Origin: an uncultured Flammeovirgaceae bacterium
Lineage (GTDB): Bacteria > Bacteroidota > Bacteroidia > Cytophagales > Cyclobacteriaceae
NCBI GenBank assembly: GCA_937883755.1
Contig: CAKZYA010000057.1
Coordinates: 248,001-312,000 of the forward strand
Direction: 5' to 3'
Length of the DNA: 64,000 nucleotides
Under the pieces are notes generated by a model. It saw only the letters and a list, made by a program, of their open reading frames with translations, had not been told where the DNA came from and made no database searches. Each line of letters opens with the position of its first letter. The stretch's first letter is position 1. A program made the position numbers and the translations under genes. This document shows positions 16,784 to 25,247 of the stretch, piece by piece.

Positions 16784-17332
16784 ATGAAAAATATTTTCCT
16801 CGCCTTTATCTCTTTATTGTTCATTCAACAGCTACAGGCTCAAGTAGCTGAGGGCAATAAGTTCGCTAGCGGCACTGTCAATTTATTCTTGGGGGAAAAC
16901 ATCACCCAGGTCGTCCTTGCCCCGCAATTAGGCTACTTTATTAGTGACCAAACTGCCGTCGGTGGATCAGTGGGAGTAGCATATTCTTCGATTGGCGACG
17001 GCGATAATGTTTCACTAACCTTAGCTCCTTTCATTCGACGGTATTTTCCCATTGTAGAGGACAAGTTTTTCTTCTTTCTGAACGGAAGCATCGTTTTCGC
17101 TTACGGTAGTTACTCCATTGGTGGACTTGAGGTGACGGGGGAAGATACTTTTTCCATCAGCTTAAATGCTGCCCCTGGCTTTATCTATTTTCCGAGTGAA
17201 CGGTGGAGTTTAGATTTTACTCTGTCGGGTTTTAGTTTAAATTTCATCAGTCTTGATGAAGACCCCTCGGTTGCCCTGCTTTTAGGTGCTAGTACGGCCT
17301 CGCCAGGTCTGGGCTTTAGCTACTACTTCTAA
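16784..17332 (+). CDS. small outer-membrane beta-barrel protein
   Basis: A 182-residue exported protein: signal peptide ending LQAQVAEG, then alternating strands (VVLAPQLGYFISDQTAVGG, LTLAPFIRRYFP) and a C-terminal Phe in SYYF, the usual outer-membrane barrel ending. It fits the eight-stranded OmpA-like/OmpW-like barrels common in this phylum. Function unknown. It converges with aguB, stops seven bases apart. Confidence 0.78.
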   Translation: MKNIFLAFISLLFIQQLQAQVAEGNKFASGTVNLFLGENITQVVLAPQLGYFISDQTAVGGSVGVAYSSIGDGDNVSLTLAPFIRRYFPIVEDKFFFFLNGSIVFAYGSYSIGGLEVTGEDTFSISLNAAPGFIYFPSERWSLDFTLSGFSLNFISLDEDPSVALLLGASTASPGLGFSYYF

Positions 17333-17339
17333 TTCTAAG

Positions 17340-18215
17340 CTAATCCCGATACCGCCTAGTAAGTTCACCAAAGGCATCAATACGTCGGTCGCGGAAGAAG
17401 GGCCAAATGCGCCGAATATTTTCGGAGTGAACCAGATCAATTTCTACCACTAGGTTTTGTTCCTCGTTTGAGGAAGCTTTAGTTAATATTTCTCCCTGTG
17501 GACCGGCTACGAAGCTATGACCCCAGAATTGAATTCCATTAGTCTGTGCGGAAGGGTCAACCTCATGACCTACTCGATTTACCGAGATTACCGGAAGGCC
17601 GTTAGCCACGGCGTGTCCTCGCTGCGAAATTACCCAGGCATCTTGCTGACGTTGCTGTTCGTCCGCCGAGTCAGTAGACTCCCAGCCAATGGCGGTAGGG
17701 TAGATAAGTATATCCGCACCAGCTAAAGCCATGAGTCGAGCGGCCTCGGGGTACCACTGGTCCCAGCACACTAATACGCCCAATTTGCCTACCGAAGTTT
17801 CAATCTGGTTGAACCCCAAATCACCCGGGGTAAAGTAAAACTTTTCGTAGTAGGCCGGATCATCGGGAATATGCATTTTGCGGTACTTTCCGGCAATGCT
17901 GCCGTCTTTTTCCAGCACCACGGAAGTATTGTGATAAATACCAGAGGCACGTCGCTCAAATAAGGAAGTGACCAGTACGATTCCCAATTCACGAGCTAGA
18001 GCGCCAAAATGCTCGGTAGATGGCCCTGGAATTGTTTCAGCAAGGTCGAATTTGTTAGTGTCTTCAGTTTGGCAAAAGTACAGACTGTTGTGCAGCTCTT
18101 GTAGTACCACCAGTTTGGCTCCCCGCTGAGCACACTGATGAATGTTATGCTCGAGCTTCTGTAAGTTCTTAGTAATATCTGCGCTGTTTTGCTGCTGTAC
18201 TAATCCTACGGTCAT
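17340..18215 (-). CDS. aguB: N-carbamoylputrescine amidase
   Basis: A 291-residue nitrilase-superfamily amidohydrolase that converts N-carbamoylputrescine to putrescine, CO2 and ammonia. The catalytic Glu is in LQELHN (residue 40), the Lys in GKYRKMHIP and the nucleophilic Cys in LVCWDQWYPE; DPAYYEKFYFTPGD is typical of AguB. The start at 18215 (MTVGLVQQ) matches the family; an in-frame ATG at 18257 would add 14 residues. Agmatine deiminase (aguA) lies on the same strand 1.5 kb upstream, the two steps being separated by an inserted cassette. Confidence 0.92.
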   Translation of the reverse strand: MTVGLVQQQNSADITKNLQKLEHNIHQCAQRGAKLVVLQELHNSLYFCQTEDTNKFDLAETIPGPSTEHFGALARELGIVLVTSLFERRASGIYHNTSVVLEKDGSIAGKYRKMHIPDDPAYYEKFYFTPGDLGFNQIETSVGKLGVLVCWDQWYPEAARLMALAGADILIYPTAIGWESTDSADEQQRQQDAWVISQRGHAVANGLPVISVNRVGHEVDPSAQTNGIQFWGHSFVAGPQGEILTKASSNEEQNLVVEIDLVHSENIRRIWPFFRDRRIDAFGELTRRYRD

Positions 18216-18274
18216 GTTTCTTATATTTCTATCACCAATCATAGCTGCTACTGACATCCAATATTGGATTGGAA

Positions 18275-18973
18275 TTATTTCTTCATCAATTTGTCGATAG
18301 CTTTAAGAATCGCTTTTCTATTCTTCGCGCTCTTAATGAAATTTGGTAGCTTTTCCACCATAGTAGTATGAGTTGTGGTCTGGCGTTCTCTCAGTTTCGC
18401 TGACACATAGTTTCTAATTTCATTAAGGTGTTCTCTATTATAGGCCCAAAAAGCCTCTCCTTTGATACTCGTTTGGTACCATAACGGAAGATTGAATATT
18501 GGATCACCAACCTTTGAATTGTTGTAGGCCGTTCTGTAAGCATCATTTCTAGGCTTGTAAGTTCTAACTACTCCGCAATTCGGACAAGGCACAATTAATC
18601 TATTAACTTTATGCTTATTGTTAGGAACTATTGATTCAAATGGCTTACCACAATTGTCGCAGACTCTCTTTACAACTACATTGTAACGAACCAGATCGTC
18701 AGCTTTTTCAATATGATTACAACTACTACAGACCAATTTGTCGTTACTTGTATCGTATGATAAATCCGATGTTATAACCGCTAATTCACTACATTTTGGG
18801 CATTCCACTAGAAATTCCCTCATGTAAGAACGTTTCACTGTTGCTGATCCTGAATATCTGGCATTATCTTCTTCCATAAAAGTTTTGACTAGAGTGCTTT
18901 CTGTTGCCCTTACAGGCACTTTACAACGATAAAGGCTTGGCGAAAAGTTTGGTCTGATCTTATTAGAAAGCAT
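18275..18973 (-). CDS. zinc-ribbon protein, unknown function
   Basis: A 232-residue basic protein with at least two zinc ribbons: CPKC...CSSC near residues 54-83 and CDNC...CPNC near 100-135. The C-terminal half is rich in charged helices (ISA-like YNREHLNEIRNYV, KAILKAIDKLMKK). No signal peptide. Codon use is more AT-rich than the agmatine genes on either side, suggesting acquisition. It might bind nucleic acid; no known family is named with confidence. Its ATG is only 7 bases from that of the divergent next gene. Confidence 0.65.
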   Translation of the reverse strand: MLSNKIRPNFSPSLYRCKVPVRATESTLVKTFMEEDNARYSGSATVKRSYMREFLVECPKCSELAVITSDLSYDTSNDKLVCSSCNHIEKADDLVRYNVVVKRVCDNCGKPFESIVPNNKHKVNRLIVPCPNCGVVRTYKPRNDAYRTAYNNSKVGDPIFNLPLWYQTSIKGEAFWAYNREHLNEIRNYVSAKLRERQTTTHTTMVEKLPNFIKSAKNRKAILKAIDKLMKK

Positions 18974-18980
18974 AACTACT

Positions 18981-19394
18981 ATGAAACACCAAGTTATTTG
19001 CGTCTGGCTAGGGAAGCATTCTTCAGAAGACCATTTTTACGATAAGCACTTGGCTATTGACTATACCGACGAAGACCACGCAAACTCTCCGTTTGGTCAG
19101 GATGCGCTATTGACTTACTACGATGAAGATTTCGTGGAAAGTTGGTGGGCTAACCCCCTAACACTGGAATTCTTGGATCAGCAGCAAGAGATGTTACTCC
19201 ACGCCAACTATTTTTTCGATGATCTAAGAAAGGTATTGGTTAAATTAGAATTAAGTAATTACAACGCTATTACGTTTATGTTTGGTGAAGCTGGAGTGAA
19301 CGGATTCAATCAAGAGCTTTTCTCTTACGAAGGCAGGCAGCAAGCTGATAGTCCAACTGTCTTTGTTTTCAAAAAAGAATACGTTCTTAGCTAA
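18981..19394 (+). CDS. Imm22-like putative immunity protein
   Basis: A 137-residue soluble acidic protein. The N-terminal VICVWLGKHSSEDHF and the later FGQDALLTYYDEDF resemble the Imm22 (DUF4284) family of immunity proteins against polymorphic toxins, whose members start with a hydrophobic-W-L-G strand. No toxin gene is adjacent, so it would be an orphan immunity gene. Family call is from pattern recall and is moderate. It lies in the cassette between aguB and aguA. Confidence 0.55.
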   Translation: MKHQVICVWLGKHSSEDHFYDKHLAIDYTDEDHANSPFGQDALLTYYDEDFVESWWANPLTLEFLDQQQEMLLHANYFFDDLRKVLVKLELSNYNAITFMFGEAGVNGFNQELFSYEGRQQADSPTVFVFKKEYVLS

Positions 19395-19417
19395 AGAATT
19401 GATCGAACAAAGCTAGC

Positions 19418-19729
19418 ATGAACTATACACTATATCACCAAGATCAGATGATAGGAAAGGTAACCTTAGTAGAACAGGACTTTCCCAACCTTTTCGGAGT
19501 ATATGAGCTTCACCAGCTAGCTGAAGAAAATCCGATAGCGGAGTACATTAACTACTCGGTGAAAGCCAACAAGCTAATGAATGAAGATGAAGCTAAGTGG
19601 ATTGAATTTGCCGAAAAAGAAGAACTCAAATTCATCGATCTGATAGAATCCGACGATTGGAAATTAGTAGATGAAATAGGAAACACCCACAAGATTATGA
19701 TCCCAAATTTTGGGGATAACCAACCATGA
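19418..19729 (+). CDS. hypothetical, immunity-like small protein
   Basis: A 103-residue acidic protein starting MNYTLYHQDQMIGKVTLVEQ, a beta hairpin followed by DFPNLFGVYEL, and a Glu-rich C-terminus. This form recalls uncharacterised small proteins found in orphan immunity arrays. It follows the Imm22-like gene by 23 bases on the same strand. Its stop overlaps the ATG of a third, apparently truncated frame (19726). Confidence 0.55.
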   Translation: MNYTLYHQDQMIGKVTLVEQDFPNLFGVYELHQLAEENPIAEYINYSVKANKLMNEDEAKWIEFAEKEELKFIDLIESDDWKLVDEIGNTHKIMIPNFGDNQP

Positions 19730-19769
19730 AATTGTCTGGCGGTGGAATTAACGAGCTTTTAGAATCAGC

Positions 19770-20801
19770 TTATACTAATACTCCTTTTGGGTACTGCATC
19801 GTGATACAGTGCAAAGAACCGTGCTGCTGCACTAATGCTTCACAGGGAATGCCAATAATTTCCCGATTAGGAAACGCTTGTTGCAACACTTCCCGAGCAA
19901 GTTCATCCTGAGGCAAACCATAGAACGGTAGCAGAACCACTTCATTCATGATCAAAAAATTCGCATAGGTAGCTGGTAACCGATTACCATCTTTATCGTA
20001 CATAGCATCCGCCATTGGTAAGGGAATTAATCGGTAAGGTTTACCCTCACTGGTACGAAACTGCTTCAACTCATCCTCCATACGAAAAAGTGCCTCGTAC
20101 TGTTCGTCGTCAGAATCAGTACACTGTACATAAGTAATCGTCTGTAGATTACAAAATCGGGCGAGGGTATCAATGTGGCTATCAGTATCATCGCCAGCTA
20201 AATAGCCGTTCTTGAGCCAGAGAATACACCGAGCTCCTAAAGCTACTTGTAGGTACTCCTCAATTTGCTCTTTGGTCAGGTGCTCATTTCGGTTATGCGA
20301 CAGCAAACAAGCTTCGGTCGTTAGTAATGTTCCTTCTCCGTCTGACTCCAGGCTGCCACCTTCTAATACAAAATTCTTTCTTGATTCATATCCAACTATT
20401 GGAGAAAATACTTGCTGGTCGTAAAGCTGACGGGTAATCTGATTATCCAAATTAGCTGGAAACTTCAATCCCCAACCATTAAACTGAAAGTCTAATAGTA
20501 CAGGCTGACCGTTATCTAACACTGTAAGCCCGCTATGGTCGCGAGCCCAGGTATCGTTAGTAGGAATTTCGCAGTAGATAATGTTCGCTGGATCGCAATG
20601 AGTCAGGTGATTTTTTACTTCATCGATATTGGGACTGACAATCAGTAGTTTTTGCCGAAGTGAGATTTCTTGGGCAATACGCTGGTAGCAGGGAATAACT
20701 TGGTCTAGGGTGCTTTGCCAATCGGTTTGAGCGTGAGGCCAGGTCAGTTGAACTCCACTCTGAGGATACCATTCGGGCGGGAATGAGCGAGCGTTTTTCA
20801 T
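19770..20801 (-). CDS. aguA: agmatine deiminase
   Basis: A 343-residue member of the peptidyl-arginine/agmatine deiminase family, converting agmatine to N-carbamoylputrescine. Recognised by the N-terminal PPEWYPQSGVQLTWPH, TNDTWARDHSG, FNGWGLKFPANLD, EGGSLESDGEGTLLTTE, the DTDSHIDTLARF segment holding catalytic Asp/His, and the nucleophilic Cys in HGSLHCITMQ near the C-terminus. It supplies the substrate of aguB. Together they form the agmatine route to putrescine, though here they are separated. Confidence 0.95.
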   Translation of the reverse strand: MKNARSFPPEWYPQSGVQLTWPHAQTDWQSTLDQVIPCYQRIAQEISLRQKLLIVSPNIDEVKNHLTHCDPANIIYCEIPTNDTWARDHSGLTVLDNGQPVLLDFQFNGWGLKFPANLDNQITRQLYDQQVFSPIVGYESRKNFVLEGGSLESDGEGTLLTTEACLLSHNRNEHLTKEQIEEYLQVALGARCILWLKNGYLAGDDTDSHIDTLARFCNLQTITYVQCTDSDDEQYEALFRMEDELKQFRTSEGKPYRLIPLPMADAMYDKDGNRLPATYANFLIMNEVVLLPFYGLPQDELAREVLQQAFPNREIIGIPCEALVQQHGSLHCITMQYPKGVLV

Positions 20802-21172
20802 ACTACGGAGATAGTAGATGATTGCCCCAATCTACCATGTACTCTTTGATCTTTCTAGAGTAATTACTCACGCCTAATATCAAGTGGTATGCTCCTAAAT
20901 CACATCTTATCATAAGCAGTTCCTCGGAACAGCAAAATACTAGTATATTGAATATAAGTGGTATTTATTATTGATTTTTGAAATTAACCGACTGAATAAT
21001 AAGGATTATTCAAAAAAAATACTTATATTGTGAACTTCACTATTTTGCTTGGCGAACAAAAGTCTGTTATCGCTTCGTTAAGCATACAGTGTTTTTGTAT
21101 CTGCAAATTTGGTAAATTTTTTATCATGATCTGCAGGGATTGTTTTATTATTCACCTTTAAATATTTAGCTT
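20802..21172. other. intergenic region, no gene seen
   Basis: AT-rich DNA between aguA and a small divergent gene. It holds a perfect 8-bp dyad TGAATAAT-AAGG-ATTATTCA (20993-21012) followed by an A-run, and a wider pair AATATAAGT (20951-20959)/ACTTATATT (21021-21029). The A-run is on the wrong side for a plus-strand terminator, so these may be operator-like. No reading frame of interest. Confidence 0.4.
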
Positions 21173-21358
21173 TTGGCACGACCCACAACTCGAAGTATCA
21201 CTCTAAAGTCCGGTTATTACATTGAAGTTCGGCAAAAAGGAGAGCCGAAAGGAATCAAAATCAGACGGGATACATACCCACAAATTCAAGCCGCCATTCG
21301 TCGTTACGAGCACTTGTACGAAGTTAAGTACTTGGGCGAAGTTAAGGCATCAGCTTAA
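21173..21358 (+). CDS. small conserved basic protein, unknown function
   Basis: A 61-residue protein beginning MARPTTRSITLKSGYYIEV and containing KGIKIRRDT, features of a short, basic conserved family I have seen only in Bacteroidota. The start is a TTG at 21173, since no ATG is available and the MARP-type start fits. Predicted mostly strand plus one helix. Function unknown. Confidence 0.6.
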   Translation: MARPTTRSITLKSGYYIEVRQKGEPKGIKIRRDTYPQIQAAIRRYEHLYEVKYLGEVKASA

Positions 21359-21411
21359 ACGCTTAGCTTACTGATGTAAGCAGACATATTCTGAAAACAA
21401 CTACTGTTGTT

Positions 21412-22758
21412 TCACAGGGAAGCAGTTGATAGGTAAGCCATCATGGTCAATGTTGGTAAGCCCATCAACTGCTTTTTTAATATCCAGATTGGTATAGCAC
21501 TACCACCCACCCCGCTTAAATACGCCATTTTGAGCCACAACAATTGGTGGGAAGTTCGATTAAATTGAAAGTCCGTGTTCACCCATAAAAATTCCCCAGT
21601 GGCAGCATCTAAACACACAATACCTACGGCACTATCAAAGTCATCAATCTCGAGGTTCTGACCATCGAAGTACAGCCTGCCATTAGCGTACACCGGAGAA
21701 GTATCTACACTCAACTGATCGTTTTCCCAAAGTAGCTCACCTGTTTCTAGCGATACTGCAAACGGGCGACCGTTAATGCCACCAACTGCTGCAACGGTAC
21801 CCCGCTCATACACGCCAAACACTACGCTACCCGCTACTGCCGGACTAATTTGAGCAGCATCTCCGAGGCCAGTATCTACCGTCCACAATAACTCTCCACT
21901 GCGACGATCTAAACAATACAGGCTGGATTCTACCGAACCTGAGCCTCCTTGAAATACTACCTTATCGCCCGTAACTACCGGAGTGCTGGCTCCATCAAAA
22001 TCGTTGAGTGGCTGTTGCCAAAGTAGCTCACCTGTAGCAAAATCACGGGCTTCGAAATCCTCAGCGGGCACGTAAATAATATCATCAGCAATAGCAGTAC
22101 TGCCGGTTAAACCCTCTTCAGCGAGAGGCACTCGCCAGAGTGGGCTTCCATCGGTAGCATTAATCTTGTGTAGGTAATTATCATCTATAAATCCCGAAGT
22201 CCCGTGTACTAGCGCATTATCGTGTAAGACAACCCGACCGTACATATTCTTAAACGGATCGTCCGGATCTAGCTGAAAAGTGTACTCCCAGCGGATACAC
22301 CCGGTAGTAGCATCAGTAGCGGTCAAAATGCCTCGTAAGCCAGCCACATAAATAGTGTTATCAGCATAGATGGGTGACATTTTACTGATACTACTGTAAT
22401 GGTAATCCGGAATACCTGTCTGCCATAGCACTTCATCAGTTCTCAGATCATAGGCAGTTAGGCCATTATCCTGAGTTACACAATAAAGCACTCCGTCGTG
22501 ATACTCCGGCAAACTTTCAATGTCATTCAAGTTCTCGAAAGCAAATATTCGGCGACCGCTTCCAGTATTAGGGTCTAATGTGTAGACTTCTTCATCTACG
22601 GTCACCAGTAGAAATTCATTCAGCGAAGGGTCAGGATTGCCCAGCAAAGTCGCTCCTAAGTCAGGCGTAATCTGTTCGTCGGTCGCGTCGCAAGCTACGA
22701 GTAGACCACAAAGTACCAGGATTGGTAGAAATAAGTAGTTAGACATGTCTCTCAACAT
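21412..22758 (-). CDS. PQQ-type beta-propeller lipoprotein
   Basis: A 448-residue lipoprotein; signal peptide and lipobox LLVAC near residues 17-23. It consists of repeated PQQ/quinoprotein-like propeller blades with the recurring G-x-x-LW motif (for example DEVLWQT, GSPLWRV, GELLWQQ, GELLWTVD, GELLWEND). It resembles BamB-like and PQQ enzyme-repeat proteins but lacks a catalytic domain. The start could be the ATG at 22758 or 22746. The last ~50 residues look wrong: another frame there reads more naturally, pointing to small indels near the 3' end. Confidence 0.75.
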   Translation of the reverse strand: MLRDMSNYLFLPILVLCGLLVACDATDEQITPDLGATLLGNPDPSLNEFLLVTVDEEVYTLDPNTGSGRRIFAFENLNDIESLPEYHDGVLYCVTQDNGLTAYDLRTDEVLWQTGIPDYHYSSISKMSPIYADNTIYVAGLRGILTATDATTGCIRWEYTFQLDPDDPFKNMYGRVVLHDNALVHGTSGFIDDNYLHKINATDGSPLWRVPLAEEGLTGSTAIADDIIYVPAEDFEARDFATGELLWQQPLNDFDGASTPVVTGDKVVFQGGSGSVESSLYCLDRRSGELLWTVDTGLGDAAQISPAVAGSVVFGVYERGTVAAVGGINGRPFAVSLETGELLWENDQLSVDTSPVYANGRLYFDGQNLEIDDFDSAVGIVCLDAATGEFLWVNTDFQFNRTSHQLLWLKMAYLSGVGGSAIPIWILKKQLMGLPTLTMMAYLSTASL

Positions 22759-23018
22759 ATAGGTATCTCGATAGTATATCCGTCTCCGAACACCAAGGTT
22801 AACGGATAGTTAACAATACCTAAAGAGAATCTTCCATTTCTGAAGATAGAGAGTCTACCGATATAGACTTTTCTGCTAGTTTACTATCATTTTCTCAGCA
22901 AACTGCTAATCATCTACAGTGATTTTTACCATATAAATGCCCAGATTTCTTCATGATAAGCTGATCTGCCGGGTGAATGATAAGTTTTTGATAAATAAAT
23001 TTCTCTTGCTGGCTATCA

Positions 23019-24011
23019 TCAGGGCTGATGAGTCATTAATTTGTTCATTTCCTGAGTAACGGCTTTTATACGCTCCGGCTTGGGCAGAACATAACACTGG
23101 TCTTTGTCAGGAGAGGATCGCCATTCATGCGTTCCGTCTTCAAAAACCTCGTTAAATCCTTCACATGATTGATCAAAATAGTCGCTCAAACCTCGCACGG
23201 CAATTAGTACTGCTAATAAGTCGGCACTATGGTGGGTAGGACCTTTTGCCCAACCCACACGATCAAAAAACCACTCATAAGCCTGGCGAACGATATGATT
23301 CTCCTTTACTTCAGGCAGAGTGCCTCCGGTCTGATAAAGAGTAGCCAGCTGGTCGCCACCCCCGCTGAATAAAATATGGGTAGGCCAATTTTCCACCACA
23401 TCAATCGTAGCCGCTGGGTCGGGTTTCCAGTTACCGTTCACCTGAGTATTTGTATTCTTTGGAAATCGCCCTCCCATGCAAACGTAGTGTTTTACCTTCT
23501 GCCTGACTAACTCTGTTCCACTTAGTGAGCTGATATCATCTGATGGAGTGTGTAACAGTCGAGATAGATTAGTCATATACCCTACTGTTACAATCACCAC
23601 ACTGCTATCTGGCTGGCTAGCCAATATTTCTCGGTAGAGCCGGGCTGCTTCGGGTAATGAATCGGCAGAAGTGATGGAATGCGGATACGTTTCAGCCAAG
23701 GACTGGGCATAGCCCGATTTTCGATTGACAGCTTCCCCCTTCGGTACCCCAATTGGCAAATTAGGCCGTCCGTAAAAAGTGTTGATGGCATCTAAGCAGG
23801 GGGCACTCCAGGGGTTAGCGGATGAGACTATAGTAGCCAGAATTTCGGCTTCTCCTCGGTCGGCTAACGCATGGAGCATTGCCGTCGCTCCCACATCATC
23901 CACATCAGATTCCATATCGGTATCGTAAATAATTTTGACAGGCTGGCTTAGTAGAGTTACCACTTGGAAAAGCAACCCCATAAGCACTAGTAGAAAGAAA
24001 GGATTTGTCAC
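23019..24011 (-). CDS. secreted nucleoside hydrolase-family protein
   Basis: A 330-residue inosine/uridine-preferring nucleoside hydrolase homologue. After a signal peptide (FFLLVLMGLLFQ) the Ca2+-binding N-terminal cluster appears as IIYDTDMESDVDD. A later VENWPTHILFSGGG segment and the C-terminal HHSADLLAVLIAV with the ligand Asp follow the family plan. It should cleave the N-glycosidic bond of nucleosides outside the cytoplasm. The start is a GTG at 24011, needed to include the full signal peptide. Confidence 0.85.
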   Translation of the reverse strand: MTNPFFLLVLMGLLFQVVTLLSQPVKIIYDTDMESDVDDVGATAMLHALADRGEAEILATIVSSANPWSAPCLDAINTFYGRPNLPIGVPKGEAVNRKSGYAQSLAETYPHSITSADSLPEAARLYREILASQPDSSVVIVTVGYMTNLSRLLHTPSDDISSLSGTELVRQKVKHYVCMGGRFPKNTNTQVNGNWKPDPAATIDVVENWPTHILFSGGGDQLATLYQTGGTLPEVKENHIVRQAYEWFFDRVGWAKGPTHHSADLLAVLIAVRGLSDYFDQSCEGFNEVFEDGTHEWRSSPDKDQCYVLPKPERIKAVTQEMNKLMTHQP

Positions 24012-24151
24012 AGTTTACAAGGTTGTTGTTGAAAAACAGTCTCTCGTGAGAAACCGAAAAATACAGCAACATCTAATTTTTTCCTTACTTTCCCACTTAT
24101 TTCTTAAACATCCTTCATAATTTTACTCCTCAATCTAAAGCAACAGAACTT

Positions 24152-24862
24152 ATGGGAAGAGCCTTTGAATACCGCCGAGCCGCCAAAGAAAAACGCTGGG
24201 ATAAGATGTCTAAAATCTTTCCCAAGCTTGCCCGGTCTATCACTGTTGCTGCCAAAGAAGGTGGCACTGACCCCGATATGAACGCTAAACTGCGGACGGC
24301 CATCCAGAACGCCAAGGCGCAGAATATGCCCAAAGACAATATTGAGGCAGCCATCAAGCGGGCGGAGGGTAAAGATAGCGACAACTATGTAGAAGTACTG
24401 TACGAAGGTAAGGGTCCGCACGGGGTGCTAGTAGTGGTCGAGTGTGCGACTGATAATTCTACCCGCACCGTTGCTAATGTAAAATCCTACTTCAACAAAG
24501 CCGGAGGCTCGCTGGTGCCTACGGGTTCGCTAGACTTTATGTTTAACCGTAAGGCAGTATTTGAATTTATTCCCCCGGATGATTTTGACCAGGAAGAACT
24601 GGAGCTAGAACTGATTGATGCTGGACTAGAGGAAATTGAGGAAAACGACGAAAAAATCTATATCTACGGCGACTATACCAACTTCGGCTCACTCTCGCAG
24701 GCCCTAGAAGAAAGGGGTATCGAGGTAGAAAGATCCACCCTTCAGCGTTTTCCTACTACCCCGGTGGAATTTAGTGAGGAGCAACTAGAAGAGATTGAAA
24801 AGATGCTGGACAAACTAGAGGATGACGACGACGTGCAGGCGGTGTATACAAATATTGAGTAG
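24152..24862 (+). CDS. YebC/PmpR-family regulator or translation factor
   Basis: A 236-residue YebC/TACO1-family protein. Diagnostic segments are [49 protein letters not shown] and [19 protein letters not shown]. The family is described both as DNA-binding regulators and as factors that help ribosomes at proline stretches; the sequence does not decide. Full length for the family. No operon partner: the next gene begins 39 bases later with a weak start. Confidence 0.93.
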   Translation: MGRAFEYRRAAKEKRWDKMSKIFPKLARSITVAAKEGGTDPDMNAKLRTAIQNAKAQNMPKDNIEAAIKRAEGKDSDNYVEVLYEGKGPHGVLVVVECATDNSTRTVANVKSYFNKAGGSLVPTGSLDFMFNRKAVFEFIPPDDFDQEELELELIDAGLEEIEENDEKIYIYGDYTNFGSLSQALEERGIEVERSTLQRFPTTPVEFSEEQLEEIEKMLDKLEDDDDVQAVYTNIE

Positions 24863-24901
24863 GTTGTTCTTTATCATTACGCTTCACATTAAAGAAAAGT
24901 A

Positions 24902-25201
24902 GTGTTAGACCTTTATCTTATACAAGATGATCAGCCAAAGCCTGATTACCCAGAACAGGCAAAACTAGAATTTGCTGGTGGACTTGATGCCACTACTTTT
25001 GCTAACTTGCAGAATAAAGGAATAATAGCCAGTCACTACGATTATTATTCGGATTTCAGATGGTCAGCAGAAGTGATTGAACAGCAGCATGAAAAAATTA
25101 AGTTGAGTAAACTCGAGAATGATACGGATATAAAAAGACTAACGAAATTGCTTAACAAGGCCCAATCTAAAAATACTGGTTTAATTGCTTATTGTGATTA
25201 G
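24902..25201 (+). CDS. hypothetical protein, 99 residues
   Basis: A soluble, acidic, helical protein with GTG start. Features: LYLIQDDQPKPDYPEQ, AGGLDATTFANLQNKGII, YYSDFRW, then a Lys/Asp-rich C-terminus. It resembles small conserved Bacteroidota proteins of unknown function found singly near mobile or immunity-type genes. No toxin nearby. Its 3' end is just upstream of the next exported protein. Confidence 0.5.
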   Translation: MLDLYLIQDDQPKPDYPEQAKLEFAGGLDATTFANLQNKGIIASHYDYYSDFRWSAEVIEQQHEKIKLSKLENDTDIKRLTKLLNKAQSKNTGLIAYCD

Positions 25202-25247
25202 GAAGGTATCCAGATCGAAATCCAATCACTTTACTGCCTCTCGTTTA

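Noticed and set aside
19726-19911. Plus-strand frame starting MKLSGGGINELLESA after the 103-residue gene
   Set aside because: After about 15 codons it runs antisense through aguA. It is kept only as a hint of a truncated gene, not called as a CDS.
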